From assembly GCF_001421715.1 (NCBI RefSeq), contig NZ_LMKP01000015.1:1-60532 (forward strand): DNA of 60,532 bases, in the 5' to 3' direction. Shown in pieces: positions 47,818 to 56,875 of this stretch; position 1 is the first letter of the stretch; each line of letters begins with the position of its first letter. The translations under genes and the position numbers were made by a program. The notes beneath the pieces were generated by a model. It saw only the letters and a program-made list of their open reading frames with translations. It searched no databases and was not told the origin of the DNA. Source of the stretch: Sphingomonas sp. Leaf22 (GTDB lineage: Bacteria; Pseudomonadota; Alphaproteobacteria; Sphingomonadales; Sphingomonadaceae).

Positions 47818-48825
47818 ATGGTCGATTTCGGTACGATGGGGCCTTTGGGGTTCGGCGCGGCATCGATCGGCAACCTGTATCGTTCGGTCCCCGATCGCGA
47901 CGCCGCCGCGACGCTGCGCACCGCATGGGATGCCGGGCTGTGCTACATCGACACGGCGCCGCATTACGGCTTCGGCCTGAGCGAGAAGCGCGTCGGCCAC
48001 GCGCTGGCCGAACTCGATCCGGGCGGGGAGGCGATCGTTTCGACCAAGGTCGGGCGACGGCTAGATCGCGTCGCGCCGGGGACCGATTTGTCGGTAGTGC
48101 GGCAGGCGTTCGTGACGCCCGAACCGTTCGAGAGCGTGTTCGATTACAGCTATGACGCGGTGATGCGATCCTATGACGCCAGTCGGATACGGCTGCGGCG
48201 CGACCGGATCGATATCCTCTATGTCCATGATCTGGGCGCGATGGCGCATGGCAGTGATCATCCCCGCCGCTTCGCAGAATTCATGGAAGGCGGATATCGC
48301 GCGCTGCGCGAACTGCGCGACGGCGGCGCAGTGGACGCGATCGGTCTGGGCGTCAACGAGACACGGGTGTGCGAGGAGGTGCTGGCGGTCGGCGAGATTG
48401 ACGTCGTACTGCTCGCCGGGCGCTACACGCTGCTCGAACAGGATGCGCTCGAAACCTTCCTGCCGCTGTGCGAGGCGCGCGACGTCAGGATCGTGCTGGG
48501 TGGTCCTTATAATTCCGGCATTCTCGCCAAGGGCGTGCGCCATGGCGGCGAGGTGCAGTATGACTACCAGCCGGCCCCGCCCGCGATCGTCGCGCGGGTC
48601 GGCGCGATCGAGGATCTGTGCGTGGCGCATGGCGTGCCGCTGGCCGCCGCCGCGCTGCAACTGCCGCTGGCGCACCGCCAGGTCGTGTCGGTCATCCCCG
48701 GCATGGCCAGCCCGCACCAGGTGACACAAGCGACCGCGCTGATCGACACCGCGATCCCCCAGGCGCTGTGGCGCGACCTAAAGGACCATGGCCTGATCCG
48801 GGCCGACACCCCCGTTCCTCTATAA
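47818..48825 (+). CDS. Aldo/keto reductase, L-fucose (aldose) 1-dehydrogenase-like
   Basis: The 335-residue AKR starts at the ATG after GGAG; an upstream TTG is less likely. It has LGFGAASIGNLYRSVPD, YIDTAPHYGFGLSEKRVGHA with catalytic Asp and Tyr, IVSTKVGRRL with Lys, DILYVHDLG with His, and VVLLAGRYTLLEQDAL. This is the D-threo-aldose/L-fucose dehydrogenase branch, which oxidises C1 of L-fucose to the lactone with NAD(P). First gene of the AKR-SDR-mutarotase operon. L-rhamnose or L-galactose as substrate remains possible. Confidence 0.82.
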   Translation: MVDFGTMGPLGFGAASIGNLYRSVPDRDAAATLRTAWDAGLCYIDTAPHYGFGLSEKRVGHALAELDPGGEAIVSTKVGRRLDRVAPGTDLSVVRQAFVTPEPFESVFDYSYDAVMRSYDASRIRLRRDRIDILYVHDLGAMAHGSDHPRRFAEFMEGGYRALRELRDGGAVDAIGLGVNETRVCEEVLAVGEIDVVLLAGRYTLLEQDALETFLPLCEARDVRIVLGGPYNSGILAKGVRHGGEVQYDYQPAPPAIVARVGAIEDLCVAHGVPLAAAALQLPLAHRQVVSVIPGMASPHQVTQATALIDTAIPQALWRDLKDHGLIRADTPVPL

Positions 48826-48841
48826 CGAAAGACCACCTCCA

Positions 48842-49570
48842 ATGCGCCTTGCAGGCAAGACCGCCGTCATCACCGCCGCCGCCCAAGGCATCGGCCGCGC
48901 CGCCGCCGAATTGTTCGTCGCCGAAGGCGCGCGGGTGATCGCCGCCGACATCAACGCCGAAGCGCTCGCCACGCTGACGGGATGCGAGACGGTGGCGCTC
49001 GACCTGCGCGACGCGGCGGCGATCGCCGCGTTCGGCGAGCGGGTGGGCGCAATCGACATCCTGTTCAACTGCGCCGGGTTCGTCCATGCCGGCACGATCC
49101 TCACGACCGACGAGGCGGATTTCGACTTCTCGTTCGATCTGAACATCCGCTCAGCCTATCGCATGATTCGGGCCTTCCTGCCGGCGATGATCGCGCAGGG
49201 GCACGGGTCGATCGTCAACATGGCGTCAGTGGCGGGATCGATCATCGCCGTGCCCAACCGCTTCGCCTATGGCGCGTCGAAGGCGGCGGTCATCGGCCTC
49301 ACCAAATCGGTCGCGCAGGATTTCGTCGGACAGGGCATCCGCTGCAACGCGATCTGCCCCGGCACGGTGCAGTCGCCCTCGCTCGACGAGCGGCTGGCCG
49401 CCACCGGCGACGCCGACAAGGCCCGCGACGAATTCGTCGCGCGGCAACCAATGGGCCGCATCGGCGCCGCGCGCGAGATCGCTGAGCTGGCGCTGTATCT
49501 CGCCAGCGACGCATCGTCCTACACCACCGGCACCGCGCAGGTGATCGACGGCGGCTGGACCAACGCATGA
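48842..49570 (+). CDS. SDR, probable 2-keto-3-deoxy-L-fuconate (or rhamnonate) 4-dehydrogenase
   Basis: The 242-residue SDR has AVITAAAQGIGRAAAELF, acidic DI after VIAA favouring NAD, ILFNCAGFVHAG, NMASVAGSI, and FAYGASKAAVIGLTKSVAQD with the catalytic Tyr and Lys. It ends TTGTAQVIDGGWTNA. Length and motifs match dehydrogenases that make 2,4-diketo-3-deoxy acids in the non-phosphorylative 6-deoxyhexose pathway. It overlaps the mutarotase gene (ATGA). The FAH-type hydrolase that would act next is encoded at 52.7 kb. Confidence 0.82.
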   Translation: MRLAGKTAVITAAAQGIGRAAAELFVAEGARVIAADINAEALATLTGCETVALDLRDAAAIAAFGERVGAIDILFNCAGFVHAGTILTTDEADFDFSFDLNIRSAYRMIRAFLPAMIAQGHGSIVNMASVAGSIIAVPNRFAYGASKAAVIGLTKSVAQDFVGQGIRCNAICPGTVQSPSLDERLAATGDADKARDEFVARQPMGRIGAAREIAELALYLASDASSYTTGTAQVIDGGWTNA

Positions 49571-49923
49571 CGACGCGCATCTGCCTCGCGCTCGACCTTG
49601 TCGACGATGCCGCGCTGATCGCCGAATATGAACACTGGCACCGGGTCGGCAACACCGACCCGGCAGTGACCCGGTCGATCCGCGATGCCGGAATCGCCGA
49701 CATGCAGATCTGGCGCGCGGGCAACCGGTTGTTCATGGTGATCGAGGCGGAAGAACACTACGACCCGGCGGCAAAGGCCGCCGCAGATGCCGCCAATCCG
49801 GCGGTCGTCGCCTGGGTCGCCAAGATGCTGCGCTTCCAGCAACCGATCCCGGCCGCCGGCCCCGATGGCTCCTGGTATCCGATGGACCGCATCTTCACGC
49901 TCGGTGACCACCCGGCGGCTTGA
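49567..49923 (+). CDS. L-rhamnose/L-fucose mutarotase family protein
   Basis: The 118-residue protein is of the RhaM/DUF718 family: ICLALDLVDDAALIAEYEHW, IADMQIWRAGNRLFMVIEAE and PDGSWYPMDRIFTLGDH. RhaM-type enzymes speed the alpha/beta anomer exchange of 6-deoxyhexoses so that the dehydrogenase receives its preferred form. It is coupled to the SDR gene by ATGA and followed by a strong hairpin. Whether fucose or rhamnose is used is not decidable from sequence. Confidence 0.85.
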   Translation: MTTRICLALDLVDDAALIAEYEHWHRVGNTDPAVTRSIRDAGIADMQIWRAGNRLFMVIEAEEHYDPAAKAAADAANPAVVAWVAKMLRFQQPIPAAGPDGSWYPMDRIFTLGDHPAA

Positions 49924-49924
49924 T

Positions 49925-49947
49925 GGGGAGGGGCCCGCCCCCTCCCC
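49925..49947. terminator. Bidirectional hairpin between mutarotase and GH2 genes
   Basis: GGGGAGGGG and CCCCTCCCC form a perfect 9-bp stem with a 5-base loop, in the 30-bp gap between convergent genes. Confidence 0.75.
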
Positions 49948-49953
49948 CGGTCC

Positions 49954-52590
49954 TTACTGCGCAACGACGTCGATCGCCGAGACAATCGCCTCACCCACCA
50001 CACCGTCGAACGACAGCGACAATCGCCCGTCGATTGACGTGGCGGGCAGCGTCACCGTCGTCGCGCGCAGCCCGCCGCGGGCGCGGGCCACCACGTCGAT
50101 CCGTTGCGCCGCGCCATTCCCGTCCCGGACCGTGAACACCCGCTTGCCCGGTGCCGTCTCGGTCGGGTCGAACAGGTGCAACGTCACGCGGTAGCGCCCA
50201 TCGGGCAGCGGCAGCGCGTAGCGAAACGCCTTGCCCGCGCGCCAACTGGCGTACAACCGGGGGTCGGCCGCGCCGGCGACGACCTTCGGTGCTTTGCGAG
50301 TCTGGTCGGCGGCATAGAGTTCGCGCTGATAGGGGTTGAGCGTATGGCCCAGCCCGCCATCGAAGAAATCGTCCGATCCGTAGCGGGTGCCATCGGCCAG
50401 CGTCACGCCCTCCAGCGTGCCGGTTCGGACGTGGATCGCGCGCTCCGGCCCGCCGTAGCGCAGGGTCATGGCGTCGCGCTGTGCGCCTGCGGTCACGACC
50501 ACCATGTTCTCGCCCGACGACAGCCGCACGTCGGGCCACCCGCACACGCCGTCGCTGCACGTCGCGCTGCCGATCGACCGGCCGTTGACGGTCAGGTCGG
50601 CGCGCGCGGCGTTGGAATAGGCGCGGATATCGACCACCGGATAGGCGCGGTCGACATAGCGCCGCCCCGCCAGATACAGCACCGGCGTCTTGCTCCATGC
50701 CGCCTTGTAGAACCAAAAGGCGTCCTTCTTCACCGCCCGGTCGAACGTCACCAGCCCCTTGGTATTGATGTCGGTGCTGTCGCCTTCCTCGCGCAGGTCG
50801 CTGGTGGCGTCGAACATCTGCCAGACCCAGGTGCCCCACAGGAAATCGAGCGGTTTCAGCTCCTTCCACGACAGTTCGTGGACGGCCGCCTGCACTTCCT
50901 CGGCCTGCGGGCGGTAGATGCTCTCGATCTTGCCGCCATCGACATTGTCGGTGTGCTGTGTGATCGCGCCGCCCGCGCCATATTCACCGACACCGACCGG
51001 CAGCGCCGGATTTTCGCGGTGATAACCGCGCATCACCGCGCCCAGCCGCGTCGCATCTGCCACCCGGCCCGATACGTACCAGCCGTAATAGAGGTTGTAG
51101 GCCACCGTATCGGCGGTGCCGGCGGTGCGATCGCGCCCGTCGTCCGTCTCGCCCGGCAGCACCTCGCAACAGGCGGCGATGGTGGTCGGCCGCGACGGGT
51201 CCTCGCGCTTGGCCACCGCGTCCAGCGCGCGCATCAACGGTCGCGCATTCGACGGGGTCAGGCCCTTCGACGCCCAGTTCGTAATCTCGTTGCCGATCGA
51301 CCAGACCCCGACCGAGGGGTGGTTGTAGTTCTGGCGGATCAGCTCGACCATCTGCGCCTCGGCATTGGCCTTCATCGCGGGGGGCGTATCGGCCATGCCG
51401 GGGATCGAGGCGAGGTTCACCAGCCCCAGTTCGGCCCACAGCACCATGCCGTTGCGATCCGCCAGTTCGTAGAACGGCGCGGCATGGTTGTAATGCGCCA
51501 GCCGCACCGAATTGGCCCCCAGCTCCTCGATCAGCGCCATGTCCTGCGCATGGTCGGCTGCGCTCAATGCCCAGCCCTTCTCCTGCCGGTCCTGATGCCG
51601 GTTGACGCCGCGCATCCGCAGCGGCGTACCGTTCAGGAGGAACCCCCGGTTCGGATCGACCGCGACGGTGCGCAGCCCGAGCGGCTGTTCCACCCGGTCG
51701 AGCACGCCGCGCCCGACGAGTTCGACGATCATGCGATAGAGATAGGGGTCGGCCATGCCGTTCCAGCGGCGTGGCCGTGCGATGGTCAGTGTCGCGCGCT
51801 CCTCGCTGTCCGCGCCACGCGCCAGCCCTACCCTGCGTTCGTCGCGCGCCACCGTCCGCCCGGCGGCATCGACGATACGGGTCCGCAGCGTCATCGCGCC
51901 CGACGCGCCATCGTTGCGCAACCGGGTCCGCACCGCCACCCGCGCCACGCCATCGTCCAGCGCCACGACGCTGCCATAGACGCCCGGCCCACCGTGATCG
52001 AGCAGGTCGACATGCGCCCGATCGGTCACGATCATCGATACCGGGCGATACAGCCCGCCGTACATGAAGAAGTCGCCTGAAATAGGGACGACGAACTCGG
52101 TCGTGCTGCCCCGCTCCGGCTTCGCATTGTCGACCTTCACCGCCAGGACGTTCTCGCCCGGCAGCAGCGCGTCGGTGGCATCGAGGCGGAAGCGGCTGAA
52201 CGCGCCCTCGTGCCGCCCCAGCTTGCGGCCGTTCAGCCAGACGTCGGCGATGATGCTGGCGGCATCGAACTGGAGATAGACGCGCTTGCCCGCCGCTGCG
52301 GCCGGGGGCGTGAAGCGCAGGCGATACCAGCCGATTCCGCGCGTGGTGTTCGCATCGGCGCGGCGGGTGACGGCATAGTTGCCGACGCGGTTCCACGTAT
52401 GCGGCACCGCCACCCGCTCCCAACCCGCATCGTCATGATCGCGCGCGGTCGCATCGCCCGGCACGTCGCCCAGGTGGAACCGCCACCCCTCACTCAGCAC
52501 CGTTTCGGTCCGGGCGGACGCTGCGGTGGGCAGCCCCGCCATCAGCAGCACCAGCATCGCGACTACCAACCACCGCCCCGGCATCCTCAT
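49954..52590 (-). CDS. Exported GH2 hydrolase with C-terminal malectin-like domain
   Basis: The 878-residue protein has a signal peptide (VVAMLVLLMAGLPTAASA). It follows the GH2 order: jelly-roll (RDHDDAGWERVAVPHTWN; WLNGRKLGRHEGAFSRFRLD), immunoglobulin-like, then TIM barrel with NGTPLRMRGVNRHQD, acid/base Glu in VGVWSIGNEITNW and nucleophile Glu in LPVGVGEYGAGG. After an additional beta region (DLTVNGRSIGSATC) the last 150 residues (RYGSDDFFDGGLGH; LPDGRYRVTLHLFDPTETAP) resemble malectin, a carbohydrate-binding fold. Beta-galactosidase, beta-glucuronidase or another GH2 activity is possible. Confidence 0.85.
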   Translation of the reverse strand: MRMPGRWLVVAMLVLLMAGLPTAASARTETVLSEGWRFHLGDVPGDATARDHDDAGWERVAVPHTWNRVGNYAVTRRADANTTRGIGWYRLRFTPPAAAAGKRVYLQFDAASIIADVWLNGRKLGRHEGAFSRFRLDATDALLPGENVLAVKVDNAKPERGSTTEFVVPISGDFFMYGGLYRPVSMIVTDRAHVDLLDHGGPGVYGSVVALDDGVARVAVRTRLRNDGASGAMTLRTRIVDAAGRTVARDERRVGLARGADSEERATLTIARPRRWNGMADPYLYRMIVELVGRGVLDRVEQPLGLRTVAVDPNRGFLLNGTPLRMRGVNRHQDRQEKGWALSAADHAQDMALIEELGANSVRLAHYNHAAPFYELADRNGMVLWAELGLVNLASIPGMADTPPAMKANAEAQMVELIRQNYNHPSVGVWSIGNEITNWASKGLTPSNARPLMRALDAVAKREDPSRPTTIAACCEVLPGETDDGRDRTAGTADTVAYNLYYGWYVSGRVADATRLGAVMRGYHRENPALPVGVGEYGAGGAITQHTDNVDGGKIESIYRPQAEEVQAAVHELSWKELKPLDFLWGTWVWQMFDATSDLREEGDSTDINTKGLVTFDRAVKKDAFWFYKAAWSKTPVLYLAGRRYVDRAYPVVDIRAYSNAARADLTVNGRSIGSATCSDGVCGWPDVRLSSGENMVVVTAGAQRDAMTLRYGGPERAIHVRTGTLEGVTLADGTRYGSDDFFDGGLGHTLNPYQRELYAADQTRKAPKVVAGAADPRLYASWRAGKAFRYALPLPDGRYRVTLHLFDPTETAPGKRVFTVRDGNGAAQRIDVVARARGGLRATTVTLPATSIDGRLSLSFDGVVGEAIVSAIDVVAQ

Positions 52591-52612
52591 CTCCAGCCTT
52601 CACCGCCATTTG

Positions 52613-52632
52613 ACGTATGACGTATTATGACT
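52613..52632. promoter_or_regulatory. Operator site 8 (GntR-type palindrome)
   Basis: ACGTATGACGTATTATGACT lies between the divergent GH2 and FAH-type hydrolase genes and shares TTGACGTATGACGTAT with site 7. Confidence 0.75.
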
Positions 52633-52706
52633 TAATCGTCTAAAGCTACCGGGATGGCAAGTAAACGGCGCATGGCCGCCACATCGCAAAAAAGGGGAAC
52701 GTCCAC

Positions 52707-53576
52707 ATGAAGCTGTGTCGCTACGGCAGCCCGAATGCCGAAAAGCCCGGTGTCGTCGATGCCGACGGCCAGATCCGCGACCTGTCGGGCGTCGTCGCCG
52801 ACCTTGCCGGCGACGTGCTGTCCCCCGCCTCGCTGGCACGGCTTGCCGCGATCGATCCGGCCACGCTGCCGCTGGCGACCGGCGATCTGCGCTATGGCGC
52901 TCCGGTCGCGGGCACCCGCAAGTTCGTGGCGATCGGGCTGAACTATGCCGATCATGCTGCCGAATCGAACCTGCCCATTCCCGACGAACCCGTCGTGTTC
53001 AGCAAGTGGGTGAATTGCATCCAGGGGCCGAACGACCCGGTCGTCATCCCCAAGGATTCGCGCAAGACCGACTGGGAAGTCGAACTGGGCGTCGTGATCG
53101 GCAGCCACGCCAGCCATGTGTCCGAGGCCAACGCGCTGGCCCATGTCGCGGGATATTGCGTCGTCAACGACGTGTCCGAACGGCACTGGCAGGCCGAACG
53201 CGGGCCGACGTGGGACAAGGGCAAGGGCTTCCCAACGTTCGGCCCGGTCGGCCCGTGGCTGGTGACGCCCGACGAAGCGGGCGATCCGCAGAGCCTGTCG
53301 ATGTGGCTGTCGGTCAATGGCCGGTCGATGCAGGACGGGTCGAGCGCGACGATGATCTTCACCGTGTCGCAGATCATCGCCTATCTGTCGCAGTTCATGA
53401 CGCTGGAACCCGGCGACATCATTACCACCGGCACGCCGCCGGGCGTTGGCTTGGGCCAGAAGCCCGAGCCCTGGTATCTGAAGCCGGGCGACGTCGTGAC
53501 GCTCGGCATCGAACGGCTGGGTGGGCAGCGGCAGGATTTCGTCGCATGGCAGGCCCCCGCCCCCCGGCTTCCCTGA
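52707..53576 (+). CDS. FAH-family hydrolase, probable 2,4-diketo-3-deoxy-L-fuconate/rhamnonate hydrolase
   Basis: The 289-residue protein has the fumarylacetoacetase C-terminal fold: KFVAIGLNYADHAAESNLPI, VVFSKWVNCIQGPNDPVVIP, the metal-binding DWEVELGVVIG, YCVVNDVSERHWQ and ITTGTPPGVGLG. Close family relatives cleave 2,4-diketo-3-deoxy-6-deoxyhexonates to pyruvate and L-lactate. It has a GGGGA ribosome site and its own operator. It completes a full route with the mutarotase, AKR, lactonase, dehydratase and SDR encoded at 45-50 kb. Followed 32 bp later by the second GH28 gene. Confidence 0.82.
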   Translation: MKLCRYGSPNAEKPGVVDADGQIRDLSGVVADLAGDVLSPASLARLAAIDPATLPLATGDLRYGAPVAGTRKFVAIGLNYADHAAESNLPIPDEPVVFSKWVNCIQGPNDPVVIPKDSRKTDWEVELGVVIGSHASHVSEANALAHVAGYCVVNDVSERHWQAERGPTWDKGKGFPTFGPVGPWLVTPDEAGDPQSLSMWLSVNGRSMQDGSSATMIFTVSQIIAYLSQFMTLEPGDIITTGTPPGVGLGQKPEPWYLKPGDVVTLGIERLGGQRQDFVAWQAPAPRLP

Positions 53577-53608
53577 CGCTCCCGTCGATCCCGATCGGAG
53601 ACGCTGCC

Positions 53609-54985
53609 ATGCTCCCACGCCGCCACTTGTTGCGAACGATGGCGGGTGCCATGCCGCTGGTCGTCTTGCCCGGCACGGCGCTGGGGCAGCGGCGGCGGAC
53701 GATCGACATCCGCGATCACGGGGCGGTCGGCGACGGCAGGACGCTCAACACCGCCGCGATCCAGCGTGCGATCGATGCCTGCGCCCGCGCCGGCGGCGGC
53801 ATGATCGCGATACCCCAGGGGGTCTTCGTCAGCGGATCGATCGTTCTGCGCCCTGGCGTCGGCATGGAATTGCGGCGCGGCGCGGTGCTGAAGGGGTCGG
53901 CGTCGCTCGCCGATTATCCGCTGGTAATGCGCCGCTTCGTCGAAGTCTGGCCCGAACCGTTGCGCATGGCGCTCGTCAACGCCACGGGCAACCACGGCCT
54001 GCGCATCGTCGGCCCCGGCACGCTCGACGGACAAGGCGACCCCTTCTGGCGGAGGTTCTTCACCCTGCCCGATGAATATGTCGGCAAGGCCAAGGTGCAA
54101 TATCATCTCCCGCAGCTCTGTTCGATCGAGGATTGCGACGACGTACTGGTCAGCGGCGTGACGTTCCGGGACCCCGCCTTCTGGAACCTCCACCTCTATC
54201 GCTGCCGCCGGGCGGTGGTCGAGGATTGCGGGTTCGAGGTGCCCCATGTCATCCGTGCGCCGAGTAGCGACGGCGTCGACATCGATAGCTGCCAGGACGT
54301 GATCGTTCGCCGTTGCCGCTTCTCGGTCGACGACGATTGCATCGCGCTCAAAGGAACCCAGGGCGCCGGGGCCGCCGCCTACCGCGAAGCGCCACCGGTC
54401 GAACGCATCCATATCCACGACTGCGTCTTCGAACATGGTCTGGGCTGCATCACCTATGGCAGCAACGCGACGGTGGTGCGCGACGTTCGCGTCGAACGGA
54501 TCACCAATGTCGGCGACATTCCGACGATCCGGTTCAAAGTCCGTCCCGACACGCCCGGACAGGTATATGAGAAGCTGCGCGTCAAGGGCGTGCGGCTGGC
54601 CGAGGCACCGACCCCGATCAGCCGCTGGCACAACGGCGAGGTCTTCTACGGCACCGACATTCCCAATTTCAGCGTCAATGATCCCGCGATCGGCCTGATC
54701 GTCAACGCCCGCCTTACCCATGGATCGAAGGTCGCACCCCGGCAGCCGGGTGCGATCATCCGCGACATCATGATCGAGGATGTTCGCGGGACCACGCGCG
54801 GTTTCGGCACGATCTCGGGCAACCCGACGACTGCGATCAGCGACGTCCTGTTGCGAGACATCGACGTCCGGCTGACCGATCCTGTTCGAATGAAGCTGAT
54901 CGCGCGCGATACCCGGAACGTCCGCATGGAAAACGTGCGGGTGAACGACGAACCGGGTAGGATCGTGCGGGATGACGACGGTTAA
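53609..54985 (+). CDS. Exported GH28 polygalacturonase-family hydrolase (second copy)
   Basis: The 458-residue protein starts at the ATG after CGGAG and has a Tat-like signal (LPRRHLLRTMAGAMPLVVLP). GH28 features are IDIRDHGAVGDGRTLNTAAI, GPGTLDGQGDPFW, DGVDIDSCQDVIVRRC, SVDDDCIALKG with the catalytic Asp pair, and FEHGLGCITYGS with the conserved His. It differs strongly from the other GH28, so the two probably cut different pectic links. Co-transcribed with the FAH-type gene under operator 8. Confidence 0.88.
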   Translation: MLPRRHLLRTMAGAMPLVVLPGTALGQRRRTIDIRDHGAVGDGRTLNTAAIQRAIDACARAGGGMIAIPQGVFVSGSIVLRPGVGMELRRGAVLKGSASLADYPLVMRRFVEVWPEPLRMALVNATGNHGLRIVGPGTLDGQGDPFWRRFFTLPDEYVGKAKVQYHLPQLCSIEDCDDVLVSGVTFRDPAFWNLHLYRCRRAVVEDCGFEVPHVIRAPSSDGVDIDSCQDVIVRRCRFSVDDDCIALKGTQGAGAAAYREAPPVERIHIHDCVFEHGLGCITYGSNATVVRDVRVERITNVGDIPTIRFKVRPDTPGQVYEKLRVKGVRLAEAPTPISRWHNGEVFYGTDIPNFSVNDPAIGLIVNARLTHGSKVAPRQPGAIIRDIMIEDVRGTTRGFGTISGNPTTAISDVLLRDIDVRLTDPVRMKLIARDTRNVRMENVRVNDEPGRIVRDDDG

Positions 54986-55475
54986 CGGCGATCGCGTTCC
55001 GGACACGCGACGCCGCCATTAGAATTACAAAAACATGACGATCGCGACACATTCTGGCGGATAATTCGCAATCTCTACTTCGTAAGTCACAAGTAAAACT
55101 ACTCTGAATTTACAGGAGCACAGCCGATCACTCCACATTTTTATTCAAAGTAAATCTTAGAACATTTGCAGTAGAGAGAGATGGATCGTTCGTTTTGCCC
55201 CCCGGACGTTCGTTGGGCCAGGGTTTCTAACCATACAAAGTTCATGCCGGGTTGAACGACCCACATCCGGTCATTCGCGGCCGTTTTTCAGCTCCCTACC
55301 TTCTGCCATTCATTCATGTTGTCAGCATGGAAGGTGGTGAGCCTAGACCCTGCCCGCTTTCCCGCAAGGATGGCGTTTTGGGAAAGCGCTCAACCTCTGC
55401 CGTGATGGCAATTGCTGGCTACGTGACCTCGAGCCGGGACGATGTGGCGGAAACATCGTCCCGATCCGCAATCAT
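54986..55475. other. Intergenic region, no gene recognised (490 bp)
   Basis: The first 200 bp are AT-rich and have no supported frame. A plus-strand frame of 85 codons at 55252-55509 has no recognisable motif and overlaps the peptidase remnant, so I do not call it. This marks the right border of the glycan locus. Confidence 0.5.
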
Positions 55476-55906
55476 CTACCTACCGCTCATTTCGCGCGCG
55501 ATTGGATAGCGCAAGGGGTAGGGATGTCCCGGACCTGCCTGTGCGTAGAGCCATGCAAGTCGAGCGTCGGGATCGGCGGCAAAGCCCGGTTCATCACGCA
55601 ACTTCGCATCAAAACGGCGCTTGACCACCGGGTTGGTCGCGAGGAGCCGATCGCCGAGTGCCGCAAGTACGAAGGCGTCCGTGCTTGAAGCAGGTCCCAG
55701 CATTTCGGGGAAAAAGCCCCATGCAAGGAACGAGTCCTGGCTTTCGGGTTCCAGCAGCGAGGCGGCCAACAACCCGAGCGGCTGATCGGCAAGCACACGC
55801 ACACTGCCTGTCGGCATTGCCTCATCAGTCTCGTAATGTTCAAGGCCAGCGGTAATTGGGTAACGCCCCTCAATCGGCTGAGACAGCTTAGGTTCGATCA
55901 GCCTAA
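55476..55906 (-). pseudogene. M14-type peptidase, C-terminal fragment cut by Tn3
   Basis: The fragment reads LADQPLGLLAASLLEPESQD, FLAWGFFPEML, DRLLATNPVVKRRFDAKLRD and RYPIAREMSGR. This resembles the C-terminal end of sphingomonad M14 metallocarboxypeptidase-like proteins. The frame runs straight into the transposon end, after which the reading frame is only element sequence. The gene is on the minus strand, so its missing 5' part would lie beyond the right end of the window. Family assignment is from recall of this C-terminal pattern. Confidence 0.65.
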
Positions 55907-55948
55907 CAGGGGTCGGTTCCGGCTGAGGGCGAAATGACGCCCTAAGCG
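55907..55948 (+). repeat. Tn3 left terminal inverted repeat
   Basis: A 42-bp sequence that matches the inverse of the right end with one mismatch (GACGCCC against GACACCC). Its first two bases are CA, as at the right end. The downstream duplicate has CT instead, so this copy is the true outer end. Confidence 0.88.
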
Positions 55949-56107
55949 GACTGACTGGGTTGGGGGTAGGCGGCATTCGCGACGCCCGTGAAACTGGCTA
56001 TGCAGCCTGGGGTCGGTTCCGGCTGAGGGCGAAATGACGCCCTAAGCGGACTGACTGGGTTGGGGGTAGGCGGCATTCGCGACGCCCGTGAAACTGGCTA
56101 TGCAGCC
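55909..56107. repeat. 99-bp tandem duplication of the Tn3 left end
   Basis: Bases 55909-56007 and 56009-56107 are identical, with a period of 100 bp. Each copy holds 40 bp of the terminal repeat plus 59 bp of adjacent element sequence. The transposon therefore has two potential left ends. Confidence 0.93.
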
Positions 56108-56126
56108 CTGACAGGCCGTGTGATGT

Positions 56127-56837
56127 ATGAGCATGATCCGATCTGCCTACATCGCCGCTGCGCTCGTCCTCGGCCAAGTCGCGCCCTTGGCAGCACAGGA
56201 CGCTCCGCGGGCATACGATTTCCAGGAACGCACTCGCGCACTTGCATTCGACCCGGCCCGCTTCTTTCCCGAACGGTCCGAACCGGCGATGGCGGTCCGC
56301 TATCTAGGAGACGATTACGGCTTTCCGGTTTACGCAATCGCAGTCCGCAGGGGCTGCACCGATGCCGACGTAGGCGAGGCACGCCGGACATGCGGAGATC
56401 GCCTGATAGCCCGGATGGTCCGTTCACCCTATGAAGGCAAACCGCCAAGGGCGCGAGCCCGCGGGCAGCGACTATTCGCCATGATCGCAAAGTCACCGCC
56501 GCAAGGCGATGATGCCCTGCTCCGTTCGCTCGATAAGGCGGGACTGGAGTGGCTCGAGGCTGACATTCGCAAATGTCCCGCCGCAATGGCGCACCTAGCG
56601 ACTGGAGAAGACCTCAGGTTCTCGTCCGTGTTAAATCAGACCCGCCAGATGCCCGAGATTGTGCTGCACGCCGACAAGATATCGTTTGAGATTGGCGAGT
56701 ACCTGATGCGATCACGCTACGAAGGATGGCTGAAGCCGGGTAGTCCCGGTGCGTGGGCGAACGACTTCGCAGCGAGCCTGGAAACTTGCTGGAAACCTTC
56801 TACGGCGCTCGTGCCTTGGCGGGTGGTCAAACGATAA
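56127..56837 (+). CDS. Exported hypothetical protein (Tn3 passenger)
   Basis: I do not recognise the family of this 236-residue protein. It has a signal peptide (MIRSAYIAAALVLGQVAPLA, ending AAQD). The mature part has four to five cysteines (RRGCTDADVGEARRTCGD; IRKCPAAM; LETCWKP), which could form disulfides in the periplasm. It sits between the left end of the Tn3 element and tnpR, in the position of a passenger gene. It carries no obvious resistance or metal motif. Confidence 0.65.
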   Translation: MSMIRSAYIAAALVLGQVAPLAAQDAPRAYDFQERTRALAFDPARFFPERSEPAMAVRYLGDDYGFPVYAIAVRRGCTDADVGEARRTCGDRLIARMVRSPYEGKPPRARARGQRLFAMIAKSPPQGDDALLRSLDKAGLEWLEADIRKCPAAMAHLATGEDLRFSSVLNQTRQMPEIVLHADKISFEIGEYLMRSRYEGWLKPGSPGAWANDFAASLETCWKPSTALVPWRVVKR

Positions 56838-56875
56838 TTCAGCGTCTTTACGACAGGATCATATGCCGAGAATTC

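Noticed and set aside
55252..55509. 85-codon plus-strand frame between the second GH28 and the peptidase remnant
   Set aside because: No motif, and it overlaps the peptidase fragment on the other strand.
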